A stretch of DNA of 64,000 bases from contig DAOKYT010000001.1 of assembly GCA_035326025.1 (NCBI GenBank), forward strand, positions 1 through 64,000, written 5' to 3'. The DNA comes from Amarobacter sp035326025 (GTDB taxonomy: Bacteria > Chloroflexota > Dehalococcoidia > Tepidiformales > Tepidiformaceae). The stretch's first letter is position 1. Each line of letters opens with the position of its first letter. A program made the position numbers and the translations under genes. The notes below the pieces were generated by a model. It searched no databases. It had not been told where the DNA came from and worked only from the letters and a program-made list of their open reading frames with translations. Of the stretch, positions 1 to 8,302 are shown piece after piece.

Positions 1-11
1 CCGCCATGCGG

Positions 12-1001
12 TCAGCTCAGCCGCACCAGCGTCCGGCCGCGGACTTTCCCGGCGAGGATTTCGGCGCACACGGCCCGCACCCCGTCGAGGTCGGTCTCGA
101 CAGCGATGGAGTCCATCAAGCCGCGTGGCCGAAGGTCCGTGGCCAGCCGGTTCCAGACGTCGACCCGCTTCGCCATGGGACAGGCCACCGAGTCGATGCC
201 CAGCAGGCTCACGCCGCGCAGGATGAAGGGGTAGACCGTCGTGTGCAGGATGCCCCCACCCGTCAGCCCGTTGAGCGCGATGGCGCCGCCGTACCGCATC
301 GTCCGGATCAGGTACGCCGTCGTCGCGCCGCCCACGGGGTCCACCGCGCCGCTCCACCGTTCAGTCTCCATCGGGCGGTTACTTTCGGCGCTCACGTCTT
401 CGCGGGAGAGGATCTCGGTGGCGCCGAGCTCGCGCAGGAACGCGTGCTCGCTCGCCTTGCCGGTGCTCGCCGCCACCGTATACCCGAGTTGCGCGAGCAT
501 GCTGACGGCAGTGCTCCCCACTCCGCCCGTCGATCCTGTCACGATGACGGGCCCCTGGTCCTTCCGCAGGCCGTGGTGTTCCAGCGCCATCACCGACATT
601 GCCGCCGTCATCCCGGCGGTGCCAAGGGCCATCGCCTCCTTCGTGGTCAGGCCCCGGGGCAGGGGCATCACCCAGTCCGCGGGCACCCGGGCCATTTCGG
701 CGAACCCGCCCGGGTGGGCCACACCCACGTCGTACCCCGTGACGACGACTCTATCGCCGGGAGAGAACCGTGAATCCTTCGATTCGACCACCGTGCCGGC
801 GAGGTCGACGCCCGGGACCATCGGGTAGCTGCGAATGACCCGCCCGGCCGGCGTAAGGGCGAGTCCATCCTTGTAGTTCACCGAGCTCCACTCGACCTTG
901 ATCGTGACCTCGCCGGGTGGAAGGTCGCTCTCGGTGAGTTCGCGCAGGGCGACGGAGAACTCCTCGCCCCGCTTGTCGACAACGATGGCGCGGTAACCCA
1001 T
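12..1001 (-). CDS. YhdH/YhfP-family NADPH-dependent quinone/acrylyl-CoA oxidoreductase
   Basis: Medium-chain dehydrogenase/reductase (MDR) of the YhdH/AcuI group, which reduces acrylyl-CoA or similar enoyl/quinone substrates with NADPH in the cytosol. The 329-residue protein has the family's usual length. It opens with GYRAIVVDKRGEE, carries the N-terminal GroES-like part (WSSVNYKDGLA, then MVPGVDLAGTV) and a Rossmann segment VTGSTGGVGSTAVSMLAQLG; no catalytic zinc ligands are seen, as expected for this branch. The ATG at 1001 is preferred over an upstream in-frame start at 1097 because the extra 32 residues are unlike the family and CTGGAGC, a plausible ribosome-binding site, lies just before it. 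A TACCAT hexamer farther upstream could be its -10. Family is clear; the substrate is not. Confidence 0.85.
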   Translation of the reverse strand: MGYRAIVVDKRGEEFSVALRELTESDLPPGEVTIKVEWSSVNYKDGLALTPAGRVIRSYPMVPGVDLAGTVVESKDSRFSPGDRVVVTGYDVGVAHPGGFAEMARVPADWVMPLPRGLTTKEAMALGTAGMTAAMSVMALEHHGLRKDQGPVIVTGSTGGVGSTAVSMLAQLGYTVAASTGKASEHAFLRELGATEILSREDVSAESNRPMETERWSGAVDPVGGATTAYLIRTMRYGGAIALNGLTGGGILHTTVYPFILRGVSLLGIDSVACPMAKRVDVWNRLATDLRPRGLMDSIAVETDLDGVRAVCAEILAGKVRGRTLVRLS

Positions 1002-1223
1002 GGGTGCTCCAGAGAATGGTATGTCCGGAGGTTGGGGCCACCGGGGAGAAATGGCAACCCGGGGGCCGCCGGGCGCATGTTGGCCATGCCACCACAATGC
1101 CCGTGTGCGGATCGCCGGGCTCTCCGCCCGCGCGGAGTCCTGCTCCGCGCCCGTTCCACCATGCCCCGACGCTTCTCCTGGCTCCGCCGGCCGTTGCCGC
1201 CGGGGCGGCCCTGCCGTGGAGAG

Positions 1224-1967
1224 TTACCGCCTTACCCGGTAGCGGCAGTAGACCTCCCCCGTCTCCGGGTTGGCGATCGCGGAAACCAGTTCGAGCTGTC
1301 TGAGCGTGGACCGGGTGAAAGCGGAATCGCCCTCCACCGGCGTGAGCGTCTCCCGCCCGCCGACGACTACCGGCCCGATGGTCACGAAGTACTCGTCGAC
1401 GAACCCGAGCCCGAACATCTGTGCGTTGAGCGTCGGTCCACCCTCGCAGAGCAGGACGCTAGCATGGAGCCGGTGGCGCATGTGCTCCAGCATCGCCGCG
1501 ATCTCCCCTTCCCGGGGAAGGAGCACCACGCGCCGCCCGGTCGCCTCGATGTCCTCGCAGCGCTCCGGCGGAACGCCATGGCCGAGGTAGACCACCGCCT
1601 CGAAGTCGCTGGCGGTGAAGAACAGCCGGTCGAGTGGCAGGTCGCCGGAAGCCGAGAGAGTGGCGGCGAAAGGAAGGCGCGGCTTTCCACGCCGCACCCG
1701 CAGCTCCTCCAGCGCCGGGTCGCCAAGCCGCGACGATGACCCGGACGCGCGCAGGGTGCCCGCTCCATTGAGGACCACGTCGGCATTGACCCGCAACTCG
1801 CGCATCAGCCGCTGGTCGACTTTCGAGCCGATGCCCTGTTCCGTCCCCTCGACCACGGCCTTGCCATCCGCCGACATCACCATGTTCACCAGCACGTAGG
1901 GGCGGTCCGGCGGGGGCGTGGGCAGGTCGAGCGACGTGTAATCCGGCTTCGTCACGGCTGCACCCAT
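1224..1967 (-). CDS. RibD C-terminal/dihydrofolate reductase-like protein
   Basis: A 247-residue reductase of the RibD C-terminal fold (pyrimidine reductase/DHFR superfamily). The visible core is RPYVLVNMVMSADGK near residue 20, VNADVVLNGAGTLRASG near residue 55, and a C-terminal LLCEGGPTLNAQMFGLGFVDE followed by VDEYFVTIGPVVVGG, all typical of RibD-C proteins that bind NADPH. There is no deaminase domain and no other riboflavin gene nearby, so it may be a stand-alone 2,5-diamino-6-ribosylamino-pyrimidinone reductase or an unrelated NADPH reductase. ATG at 1967 is chosen because everything upstream in frame (to 2357) is low-complexity and overlaps the divergent secreted-protein gene region. 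Confidence 0.8.
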   Translation of the reverse strand: MGAAVTKPDYTSLDLPTPPPDRPYVLVNMVMSADGKAVVEGTEQGIGSKVDQRLMRELRVNADVVLNGAGTLRASGSSSRLGDPALEELRVRRGKPRLPFAATLSASGDLPLDRLFFTASDFEAVVYLGHGVPPERCEDIEATGRRVVLLPREGEIAAMLEHMRHRLHASVLLCEGGPTLNAQMFGLGFVDEYFVTIGPVVVGGRETLTPVEGDSAFTRSTLRQLELVSAIANPETGEVYCRYRVRR

Positions 1968-2127
1968 CTTACGTTGTCGAGTTTCTGTCGTGTTCCGTAC
2001 GGGCTCTTGCAATGGCCGAATCGGCTCCGTAGATTCGGCGGCGCGGTTTCGCTTCCTGGTGGACGAAAGACCGCCTGGACCAGCCCGGGCCGGCAGGCCG
2101 AGCGGGCGCTGCCGGAGGTACGGAGCC

Positions 2128-5100
2128 ATGGCCCGACATTCGTTGGCTGCAAGGAAAGGACTGCCTGCCCTTGCCATCGTGGTGCTCGTCAGCGCCTGTT
2201 GGCTCGCCGTCAACAGGATCGCGATCGGCGCCACTGTGTCCGAAGGGCCGCTGAGTCCCGTTGCCAACGTGGCAGCTTCATTCTGGAACGCTTCAACCTC
2301 CGGAGCGTCCGTGTATAGCCTGCTTGCGGATAGCTCGTGCCAGGAGAACGACTCCACCTTTCTCTATTCCAGCACCGAAGGGGCGAGCTTTCTGGTTCGG
2401 GTTGCGCCGGGCGCCGCGCACAATGGCAAGAAGATACGCTCGCTGGACGTCGCCGTGTGTTTCCGATCCGGCGCGAACGCTGGGGCAGGATTCACTCCCC
2501 AGGTTCGTTTGGATGGGAAGGTCACCGCGGGAAGCCCGCTGACCGCAAACACGTACGCGTGCCAGGAGACCGTTCAGAAGATTGCGCTTCCTGTTGCGGT
2601 CACCAAGTCGGACAACACAATTGTAGATGTCGGTGTCGTCAAGTCCGGTGCCGACACGAAGACGGTCCGGATTTGCTCCATCCGCGTCACCATCAATTAC
2701 GAGGACGATCCCCCACCCCCGCCCCTGCCGGCCGTAGCCAAGACTGCGGCCGACCTTGACCCCGCCACGCCCGACCCGCAATCCATCAACGCCACCCGCG
2801 CATCCTGGGACATCACCATCGACAACACCGCCGCGGGCGCGGTCGCGCGGCAGGGCATCGTCGTCTCCGACGGGCACAACGATGCCCTCCTCGAGTCGGC
2901 GAGCCCGGCCGGCGCCTGCGGTACCGAACCTTCCCAGGGCCCCACATGGACCTGCGCCGTCGCGGCGGGAGGGACCACCGTGCTGCGCGTCTCGCGCCCC
3001 CGCTCGGCCATCGCGAACGCGTGCACCGGTGGCCCGCTCTCCAACTTCGTATCCTCGGCAACGCTGGACGATGGGACGGCGCTCTCCATCCGGCAGGGGA
3101 CCGCGGATAGCCCCGTCGCCATCTCCATCCCACCCGACACCTCGGCCTGCGACCCCATTGCCGTCGCGAAGTCCCTGCGTCCGTCCGGCGCGGCCACTGT
3201 CGGCGACCCGGACGAGGTCGCCTGGGTGCTCTCCATCACCAACCCGGCGACCGGCCTCGATGGCGCCTCGGTCTCACTCCGTGATACCGAGGCCGAGGTC
3301 GTTTCGGGACCGGCGTACTCGAACGGCGACGGGTACTGCACCGGCGACCTCACGTCCGAAGCAGGTATCTCCTGCCTTCTCCCTGCCGGGGTCTCAGTCG
3401 AGTGGACGGTGCGCCCGGCAGGCACGGTCGAACAGGAGTGTTCCGACCGTACCTTCGGGAATGTCGCCCAGTACCGAGCCAGAGCGGAGTCAGCGTGGGT
3501 CGACCTGCCCGGCCCCGGCATCGTGCTCGCTGGTAACTCCGGGCTGTGCACGCGTTCCGTCAAGGTCTGTCTCGTCGTCGAAGACAACCTCGACGGTATC
3601 GAGGACCCGGATGGCGGCCAATTCCGCTTTGGCAACACTGGAAACGCCACCACGCTGGTGCTGGAAGCGACTGAGGGAGGGACATCCTGCGGCGATATGG
3701 TTGTCCCGGCTGCGCTCGTATCCATCTTCCAGTTTCCCGCCCAAACGGGTGACCGGCCCGGTTCGAACGGGCTCGCGGGCCGCTGGAGTGGCGATGCGCC
3801 GGGCTTTCCGCGCGCCTTTACAGGGGAGTCATCCTGTGATGCCGCCAGCGCGGCTGAGACGGTCGCGGTGGACGCGACCGCGCCGAACGTCACGTTCTGC
3901 AACCGCCCTGCACCGAGGACCCGGCCCATCGTGATCGCGCATCACTACTTCCCGGCCGAACTGCCACCTGCCCGGCCGGCCATCGCGTTCTCGGCACCGG
4001 CCATTCTGCCACCCTGCACCGCCGCCGACGCCAGTGATGGTGCGTCCTCCACGTGGACGTGCCTGGTGCCGGCCGGCTGGAGCGGCCAGGTTGACGTGCT
4101 GGTGCCCGCCGGCCGGGTTGCGGGTGCGTGTCCCGCGGGTCTCGAACCCGTGGCGGACTATCGCTCGTGCAGTTACCGCCACGGTGCGCTCTCGGTGCGG
4201 GCAACCTTCATCGAGCACGGCGTTCCGCTGGCCGATGCCGATATCCCGGTGGTCATTGTCGATGATGCGTCCATCTCTCCAGCCGTCGGCCCCGCGAGCG
4301 TCGACTGGGGACCTCTGCCCGTCGATCCGCTGTCTGCCCACGCGGTCGGCATCCGTTTCGATGCCGATGGCTGGCGCCTGGCGGGTGCGCCCACGCTTGC
4401 CGGCGAAGAGTGCGCATGGGGCACACCACCGGCCACCGTCTCGGCCGACGTGCTGGTGCATCTCCCGCCGGGCGGCGATTGCGTGGTGACCTTCACGCTC
4501 GAACGCCTGGTTGCGAGCGTGACGGTCCACCAGCTGTACCTGGGTGCCACGGGCGACCCGCCCGCGCTCTCGGCCGTCATCGACGGTGTTGCTGATGCTG
4601 GCACGTGGGCCGAGTCCGGGAGCCCCGTCGGCACCTGGCGCAAGGCGGTCGGGATTGCCAGCGCAGGGTCCTCCGTGACCGTCACGGCGGCAATCCCCGC
4701 GGGCTGGGCCCCCGTGACCGCTTTCCCCGGAGACTGCAGCCTCTTCAGCGGGGCGCCTGACCCCTCCGCGGCCGAATCCGCGTCCATCACACTGCCCACG
4801 GTGCAGCCCGGCGACGAAGTCAACATCTGCTTCGTGAGCGTGGCGGTCGGGTCGCTGGTGCTGGTGGTAAACGAAACGCACGCGACCGGCAGCCCCGAGC
4901 AGTGGACGTTCGCAACCACCTCCCCGCACATCGGTCACCCGGTGATCACAACGCCTCCGAACGCGGAGCCCGCGCCCCTCCAGGCGTCCGCCACCCGCGC
5001 CTTCGCGCGCATCCCGGTTGGGGCCTATGCGATACGGCAACTCGGGGGTCGCGCGGCCTGTACCGCCGGGGCCACCGCCACTGACTTCCAGACGGCTGCC

Positions 5101-6126
5101 GCGGCCAGCTCCGGCGCGTTGCCGGCGGATGCCGAGACGGCTGTCGTCATCGGCGACGCTGACCTGCCCTTCGCCATCGAGAAGGGCAGGTCCACCTACG
5201 TCCGGTTCGACAACGCCGGCTGCGGCACCGTCCTCGCGACCGGGATTATCGCCGCCGAAGTGGTGGACGATCTCGACGGCGATGGAACGCGAGACCCCGG
5301 CGAAACAGGCATCGCCGGCTGGCCGGTGGAGGTTTCGGGTCCCGATGGGACCGCCATGCTCTTCACGGACAGCGTTGGGAACGTGCAGTTCCCCGTCATC
5401 ACCGGTGGCGCCTACGAGGTGGTGCTGGGCGGCAGGCCCGGCTGGCGTGCCACGTCGCCCGTCCAGGTTGTGCTCACCGCTGGCCTTGCCCGGACCACGA
5501 GCGTCGCCTTCTTCCAGCAGCCCCGGGTTGGCGTCACCGCTTCAATGACCGAAATCTCGCTCAGCCATCCTGCTGGCGCCCCGGGCGAAGGATGGGTGTT
5601 CTCCCTCGAAGGCTGCGGCCAAACGCGTTCCGCGACCACCCCGGGCTCCGGTACCGTCACCTTCGGGGACCTCCCTCCGGCAATCGGTTGCGAGTTTACG
5701 GTCAGGGCCGGCGGCCGGCCGGGCTGGTCGACCGTGGTCTCCGCGAAGGTCGCCGCCCCGGCGGGGCCGGGAGAGACGGCCTCTCTCTCCTTCGCGAGCG
5801 TGAAGGTCGAGGTCTGCCTCGATTGCGCGCCGTCGCCCGGCCCCGGGAGTCCCGGCGAGCAGAACCCCGTGGCGGCGGTACTGCGAGTCGCATCCGGTTC
5901 GAACCTGGTGACATGGCCGGGCGGTCCGGCACCCGTCGAGCAGGTGTTTGGCGAAGCCGCGGGCGTGCGCGCCGTGTACCTCTGGGACAGCGAAACGGGC
6001 GCGTGGCTGAAGTACTTCCCCGGGCTCCCGCGATATCTGAGCGACCTTACGAGCCTTACCCCCGGGGCGGCCTACTGGGTCATTTCCGCGGGTGCCTCCG
6101 CGATCCCCGTACCCGGCACGGGTTAG
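2128..6126 (+). CDS. Large secreted multidomain protein with DUF11-like and SdrB-like repeats
   Basis: A 1332-residue exported protein of unknown role. ATG 2128 follows GGAGG at 2114-2118 and starts a signal peptide (basic MARHSLAARKG, hydrophobic LPALAIVVLVSACWLAV, cleavage likely around residue 33-35). Residues about 34-193 form an N-terminal domain, followed by a proline linker near 195-203, two DUF11-like beta domains (about 203-305 and 330-470, each beginning AVAK or similar), further beta-rich modules with paired cysteines, an SdrB-like module around 1041-1101 (VVDDLDGDGTRDPGETG) and a C-terminal domain from about 1245 ending with YLWDSETGAWLKYFPG and TPGAAYWVIS. Similar C-terminal modules occur in Chloroflexota secreted proteins, as I recall. 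No LPXTG or C-terminal membrane anchor is visible. Likely cell-surface or extracellular structural protein. Confidence 0.75.
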   Translation: MARHSLAARKGLPALAIVVLVSACWLAVNRIAIGATVSEGPLSPVANVAASFWNASTSGASVYSLLADSSCQENDSTFLYSSTEGASFLVRVAPGAAHNGKKIRSLDVAVCFRSGANAGAGFTPQVRLDGKVTAGSPLTANTYACQETVQKIALPVAVTKSDNTIVDVGVVKSGADTKTVRICSIRVTINYEDDPPPPPLPAVAKTAADLDPATPDPQSINATRASWDITIDNTAAGAVARQGIVVSDGHNDALLESASPAGACGTEPSQGPTWTCAVAAGGTTVLRVSRPRSAIANACTGGPLSNFVSSATLDDGTALSIRQGTADSPVAISIPPDTSACDPIAVAKSLRPSGAATVGDPDEVAWVLSITNPATGLDGASVSLRDTEAEVVSGPAYSNGDGYCTGDLTSEAGISCLLPAGVSVEWTVRPAGTVEQECSDRTFGNVAQYRARAESAWVDLPGPGIVLAGNSGLCTRSVKVCLVVEDNLDGIEDPDGGQFRFGNTGNATTLVLEATEGGTSCGDMVVPAALVSIFQFPAQTGDRPGSNGLAGRWSGDAPGFPRAFTGESSCDAASAAETVAVDATAPNVTFCNRPAPRTRPIVIAHHYFPAELPPARPAIAFSAPAILPPCTAADASDGASSTWTCLVPAGWSGQVDVLVPAGRVAGACPAGLEPVADYRSCSYRHGALSVRATFIEHGVPLADADIPVVIVDDASISPAVGPASVDWGPLPVDPLSAHAVGIRFDADGWRLAGAPTLAGEECAWGTPPATVSADVLVHLPPGGDCVVTFTLERLVASVTVHQLYLGATGDPPALSAVIDGVADAGTWAESGSPVGTWRKAVGIASAGSSVTVTAAIPAGWAPVTAFPGDCSLFSGAPDPSAAESASITLPTVQPGDEVNICFVSVAVGSLVLVVNETHATGSPEQWTFATTSPHIGHPVITTPPNAEPAPLQASATRAFARIPVGAYAIRQLGGRAACTAGATATDFQTAAAASSGALPADAETAVVIGDADLPFAIEKGRSTYVRFDNAGCGTVLATGIIAAEVVDDLDGDGTRDPGETGIAGWPVEVSGPDGTAMLFTDSVGNVQFPVITGGAYEVVLGGRPGWRATSPVQVVLTAGLARTTSVAFFQQPRVGVTASMTEISLSHPAGAPGEGWVFSLEGCGQTRSATTPGSGTVTFGDLPPAIGCEFTVRAGGRPGWSTVVSAKVAAPAGPGETASLSFASVKVEVCLDCAPSPGPGSPGEQNPVAAVLRVASGSNLVTWPGGPAPVEQVFGEAAGVRAVYLWDSETGAWLKYFPGLPRYLSDLTSLTPGAAYWVISAGASAIPVPGTG

Positions 6127-6181
6127 GGGAGCCTCATCCGCTCGCTTAGCCGTGCATGCCGTTGCATCGCGAATCTTTGGG

Positions 6182-6187
6182 TACACT
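6182..6187 (+). promoter_or_regulatory. -10 hexamer TACACT, leaderless start for the ferritin-VIT1 gene
   Basis: TACACT ends exactly 6 nt before the GTG at 6194, so initiation about 7 nt downstream of the hexamer would fall on the start codon. No Shine-Dalgarno sequence is present. A TTGCAT lies 14 nt upstream, too close for a standard -35. Confidence 0.5.
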
Positions 6188-6193
6188 CCTCTG

Positions 6194-7339
6194 GTGACCA
6201 GCGACAGTGGACCGGCCCGCGCCGCCGACATCAAACGCTACCAGGAGAACCTGCGCGAGGAGGTCGACGGGGCAGCGCTCTACCGGCTGCTCGCCGCCGC
6301 CGAGAAGGACCCGCACCTCCGGACCGTATACGAGCGCCTGGCCGGCAGCGAAGACCGGCACATCGAACTCTGGGAACGAAAGTTGCGCGAGGCCGGCGCC
6401 GAAGCGCCACGGTACACGCCATCGCTCCGCGTGAGGGTCATCGGGTGGCTTGCGCGCAGGTTCGGCACCCAGGCGGTCAGCCCCATCGTCACGCGCATGG
6501 AGATCTCCGCGACCGGCATGTACGACAACCAGCCCGAAGCCGTCGCCGAACACCTTCCCGCCGATGAGCGTTCCCACGCGCGCCTCTTCCGCGAAATCAG
6601 CTCCGGCGGCAGGGCCGGCCGTGCCTCGCTCGATATTGCAAGGGTCGAAGGCCGTCACCGCGCGGCCAGCGGAAACGCGCTCCGTGCCGCCGTCCTGGGC
6701 GCGAACGATGGCCTGGTCTCGAATCTGAGCCTGGTAATGGGCGTGGCCGGCGCCGACCCGGGCCGCGATGTCGTCTTGCTCTCCGGGGTTGCCGGGCTGC
6801 TGGCCGGGTCGCTCAGCATGGCCCTCGGTGAATGGATCAGCGTGCGCAGTTCCACCGAGGCTCTCGAACGTCAGCTCACCATCGAAAAGGAGGAGCTCGA
6901 GCTCATCCCCGAGGAAGAAGAGGTCGAACTGACGCTCATCTACCAGGCGAAAGGCCTCAGCGAGGCCGACGCCCGTGCCACCGCGAAACGCATCATCTCC
7001 AACCCCGATGTTGCCCTTGCCACGCTCGCTCGCGAGGAACTCGGGGTGACTGAAGAGGAATCCGGCAGCGCCTGGGTTGCGGCGATCACCTCGTTTCTCA
7101 CCTTCAGCGTCGGGGCGATCCTCCCCGTCCTTCCATGGCTGCTGTTCTCCGGGACCGCGGGCATTGCCGGCAGCGCCGTCGCCAGCGGACTTGGCCTCTT
7201 CCTTGTCGGTGCCGTCATCACCCTCTACACCGGGCGGGGCGCCTGGTTCTCGGGACTCCGTATGCTCGGCTTTGGCCTCGCGGCATCGGCGATCACCTTC
7301 GGCATCGGAAAGCTCATCGGAGTCACTACCGGGGTGTGA
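6194..7339 (+). CDS. Ferritin-like/VIT1 fusion, MbfA-type iron exporter
   Basis: A 381-residue fusion. Residues about 1-145 are a ferritin/rubrerythrin-like four-helix domain with conserved acidic and histidine positions (REEVDGAALYRLL, LAGSEDRHIELWE, then EISATGMYDNQ and HLPADERSHARLF). Residues about 150-381 are a VIT1/CCC1 membrane domain: ALRAAVLGANDGLVSNLSLVMG, LSMALGEWISVRSSTE, a charged cytosolic metal-binding segment (EKEELELIPEEEEVELTLIY) and three C-terminal hydrophobic helices. This order is that of MbfA, described in alpha-proteobacteria as a membrane-bound ferritin exporting iron. GTG 6194 is chosen because it lies just after a TACACT -10 and the preceding in-frame residues overlap the upstream gene's end. 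Likely role: iron/manganese efflux protecting against metal or peroxide stress. Confidence 0.85.
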   Translation: MTSDSGPARAADIKRYQENLREEVDGAALYRLLAAAEKDPHLRTVYERLAGSEDRHIELWERKLREAGAEAPRYTPSLRVRVIGWLARRFGTQAVSPIVTRMEISATGMYDNQPEAVAEHLPADERSHARLFREISSGGRAGRASLDIARVEGRHRAASGNALRAAVLGANDGLVSNLSLVMGVAGADPGRDVVLLSGVAGLLAGSLSMALGEWISVRSSTEALERQLTIEKEELELIPEEEEVELTLIYQAKGLSEADARATAKRIISNPDVALATLAREELGVTEEESGSAWVAAITSFLTFSVGAILPVLPWLLFSGTAGIAGSAVASGLGLFLVGAVITLYTGRGAWFSGLRMLGFGLAASAITFGIGKLIGVTTGV

Positions 7340-7359
7340 CCGGCCCAGGTCCCGATCTC

Positions 7360-7857
7360 CTAGATCCCGATCTCCAGGGTCAGCCGCCGGTCTGTCGTGC
7401 GAATCGACGTGAGCCGGTACTCTGGCCCTCCGGCCAGCTCATCCAGCAGCTGCTGGATAGGCTCCTCCATGAGGTCGGCTACCGCCTGGGGCGCGGCGAT
7501 CTCCCCGAGCGCGGCGTCGACGACATCGAACTGCAGCCTCCCATCGGCGATGTTGGGGTCCAGCGTGATCCACAGGCGCGGCCCAACGCCGGGCGTGCCC
7601 GGGGTTATTTCGGCCCTGACAATGCCGGCTGTCGCCACGGTCACCTCGACATGGGGCTTCTCGCCGAACGCGGGGATCCGGGGAAGCTGCTCGGCGATAA
7701 TCGCCGCGAGCGCGCGTTCGTCGAGCGCCAGCGTCACGTTCCCGCCGCCCGCGCTGTCCGCGCCGTTGGTTTCGAAGTCGGGGTCGATCGTGAAGAACAG
7801 GACGGTGCCGAGGGCGCCGCAAACGCCGCCCAGGACCAGGAGGAGTAGCGTTCTCAT
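7360..7857 (-). CDS. Small membrane-anchored protein, possibly LmeA/YpmS-like
   Basis: A 165-residue protein with one N-terminal hydrophobic segment (MRTLLLLVLGGVCGALGTVLFF) and an extracytoplasmic domain that alternates hydrophobic beta stretches (NVTLALDERALAAIIAEQLP, VEVTVATAGIVRAEI, LWITLDPNIADGRLQFDVV). The pattern resembles lipid-binding DUF2993/LmeA or YpmS (DUF2140) proteins, but I cannot confirm it. ATG 7857 is preferred to a TTG at 7896, which would put 13 residues before the membrane segment; neither has a good ribosome-binding site. Convergent with the upstream iron exporter and divergent from the 5S rRNA. Role unknown. Confidence 0.6.
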   Translation of the reverse strand: MRTLLLLVLGGVCGALGTVLFFTIDPDFETNGADSAGGGNVTLALDERALAAIIAEQLPRIPAFGEKPHVEVTVATAGIVRAEITPGTPGVGPRLWITLDPNIADGRLQFDVVDAALGEIAAPQAVADLMEEPIQQLLDELAGGPEYRLTSIRTTDRRLTLEIGI

Positions 7858-7906
7858 GAGCGCTGACACGATGCCCGCAACGCCGATTCCGGGCAACCAG
7901 TGGCAC

Positions 7907-7936
7907 TTGCGCGTAATCCTGGGCCGGCCGCATACT
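7907..7936 (+). promoter_or_regulatory. Promoter of the 5S rRNA gene
   Basis: TTGCGC at 7907-7912, an 18-nt spacer, and CATACT at 7931-7936 (overlapping TACTAA at 7933-7938). Initiation 6-7 nt downstream would coincide with the 5S rRNA 5' end at about 7943, so this rRNA seems to be transcribed on its own. Confidence 0.5.
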
Positions 7937-7942
7937 AAGGAA

Positions 7943-8058
7943 CCTGGTGGCTAGAGCGAGGTGGTCCCACCCGTTCCCATCCCGAACACGGAAGTGAAAC
8001 GCCTCAGCGCTGACGATACTGCCCGGGCAACCAGGTGGGAAAATAGGCCGCCGCCGGT
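7943..8058 (+). rRNA. rrf: 5S ribosomal RNA
   Basis: The universally conserved 5S core is present: CCCGTTCCCATCCCGAACAC at 7970-7989, then GGAAGTGAAACG and a terminal GGTGGGAAAATAGG. The first helix forms between CTGGTGGC (7944-7951) and GCCGCCGG (8050-8057) with G-C and G-U pairs. The length, about 116 nt, is normal. No 23S or 16S gene adjoins it in this window: the upstream gene runs the other way and the downstream gene is rpsA. A short hairpin with a T tract follows at once. The ends are given to within one or two bases. Confidence 0.93.
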
Positions 8059-8071
8059 TAACAAGGAGCCG

Positions 8072-8088
8072 CCGCCATGGCGGTTTTT
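8072..8088 (+). terminator. Intrinsic terminator after 5S rRNA
   Basis: The palindrome CCGCCATGGCGG (8072-8083) is followed directly by TTTTT (8084-8088). The stem is short (4-5 bp, allowing for a loop) but GC-only, and the position just after the 5S gene supports it. Confidence 0.6.
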
Positions 8089-8302
8089 CCATTTTCGGCG
8101 TGAGCGGTAACTCGAAGCCCCTTTCGAGCGTTTCTTACCCGGAGGGAGCCACCGAACAGGCAGCCTCCGGCAGCGCCACGAGCGGTTCCGGTTGCTTTCT
8201 CCAACGATCCGCCGCTGCTACAATCGATTTCGAGACCCCTCAATTCACCCCGGCCGCGTCCCTATTCCCCAATAGGCCGTTTGGCCCCAGACGGAGCCGC
8301 AC

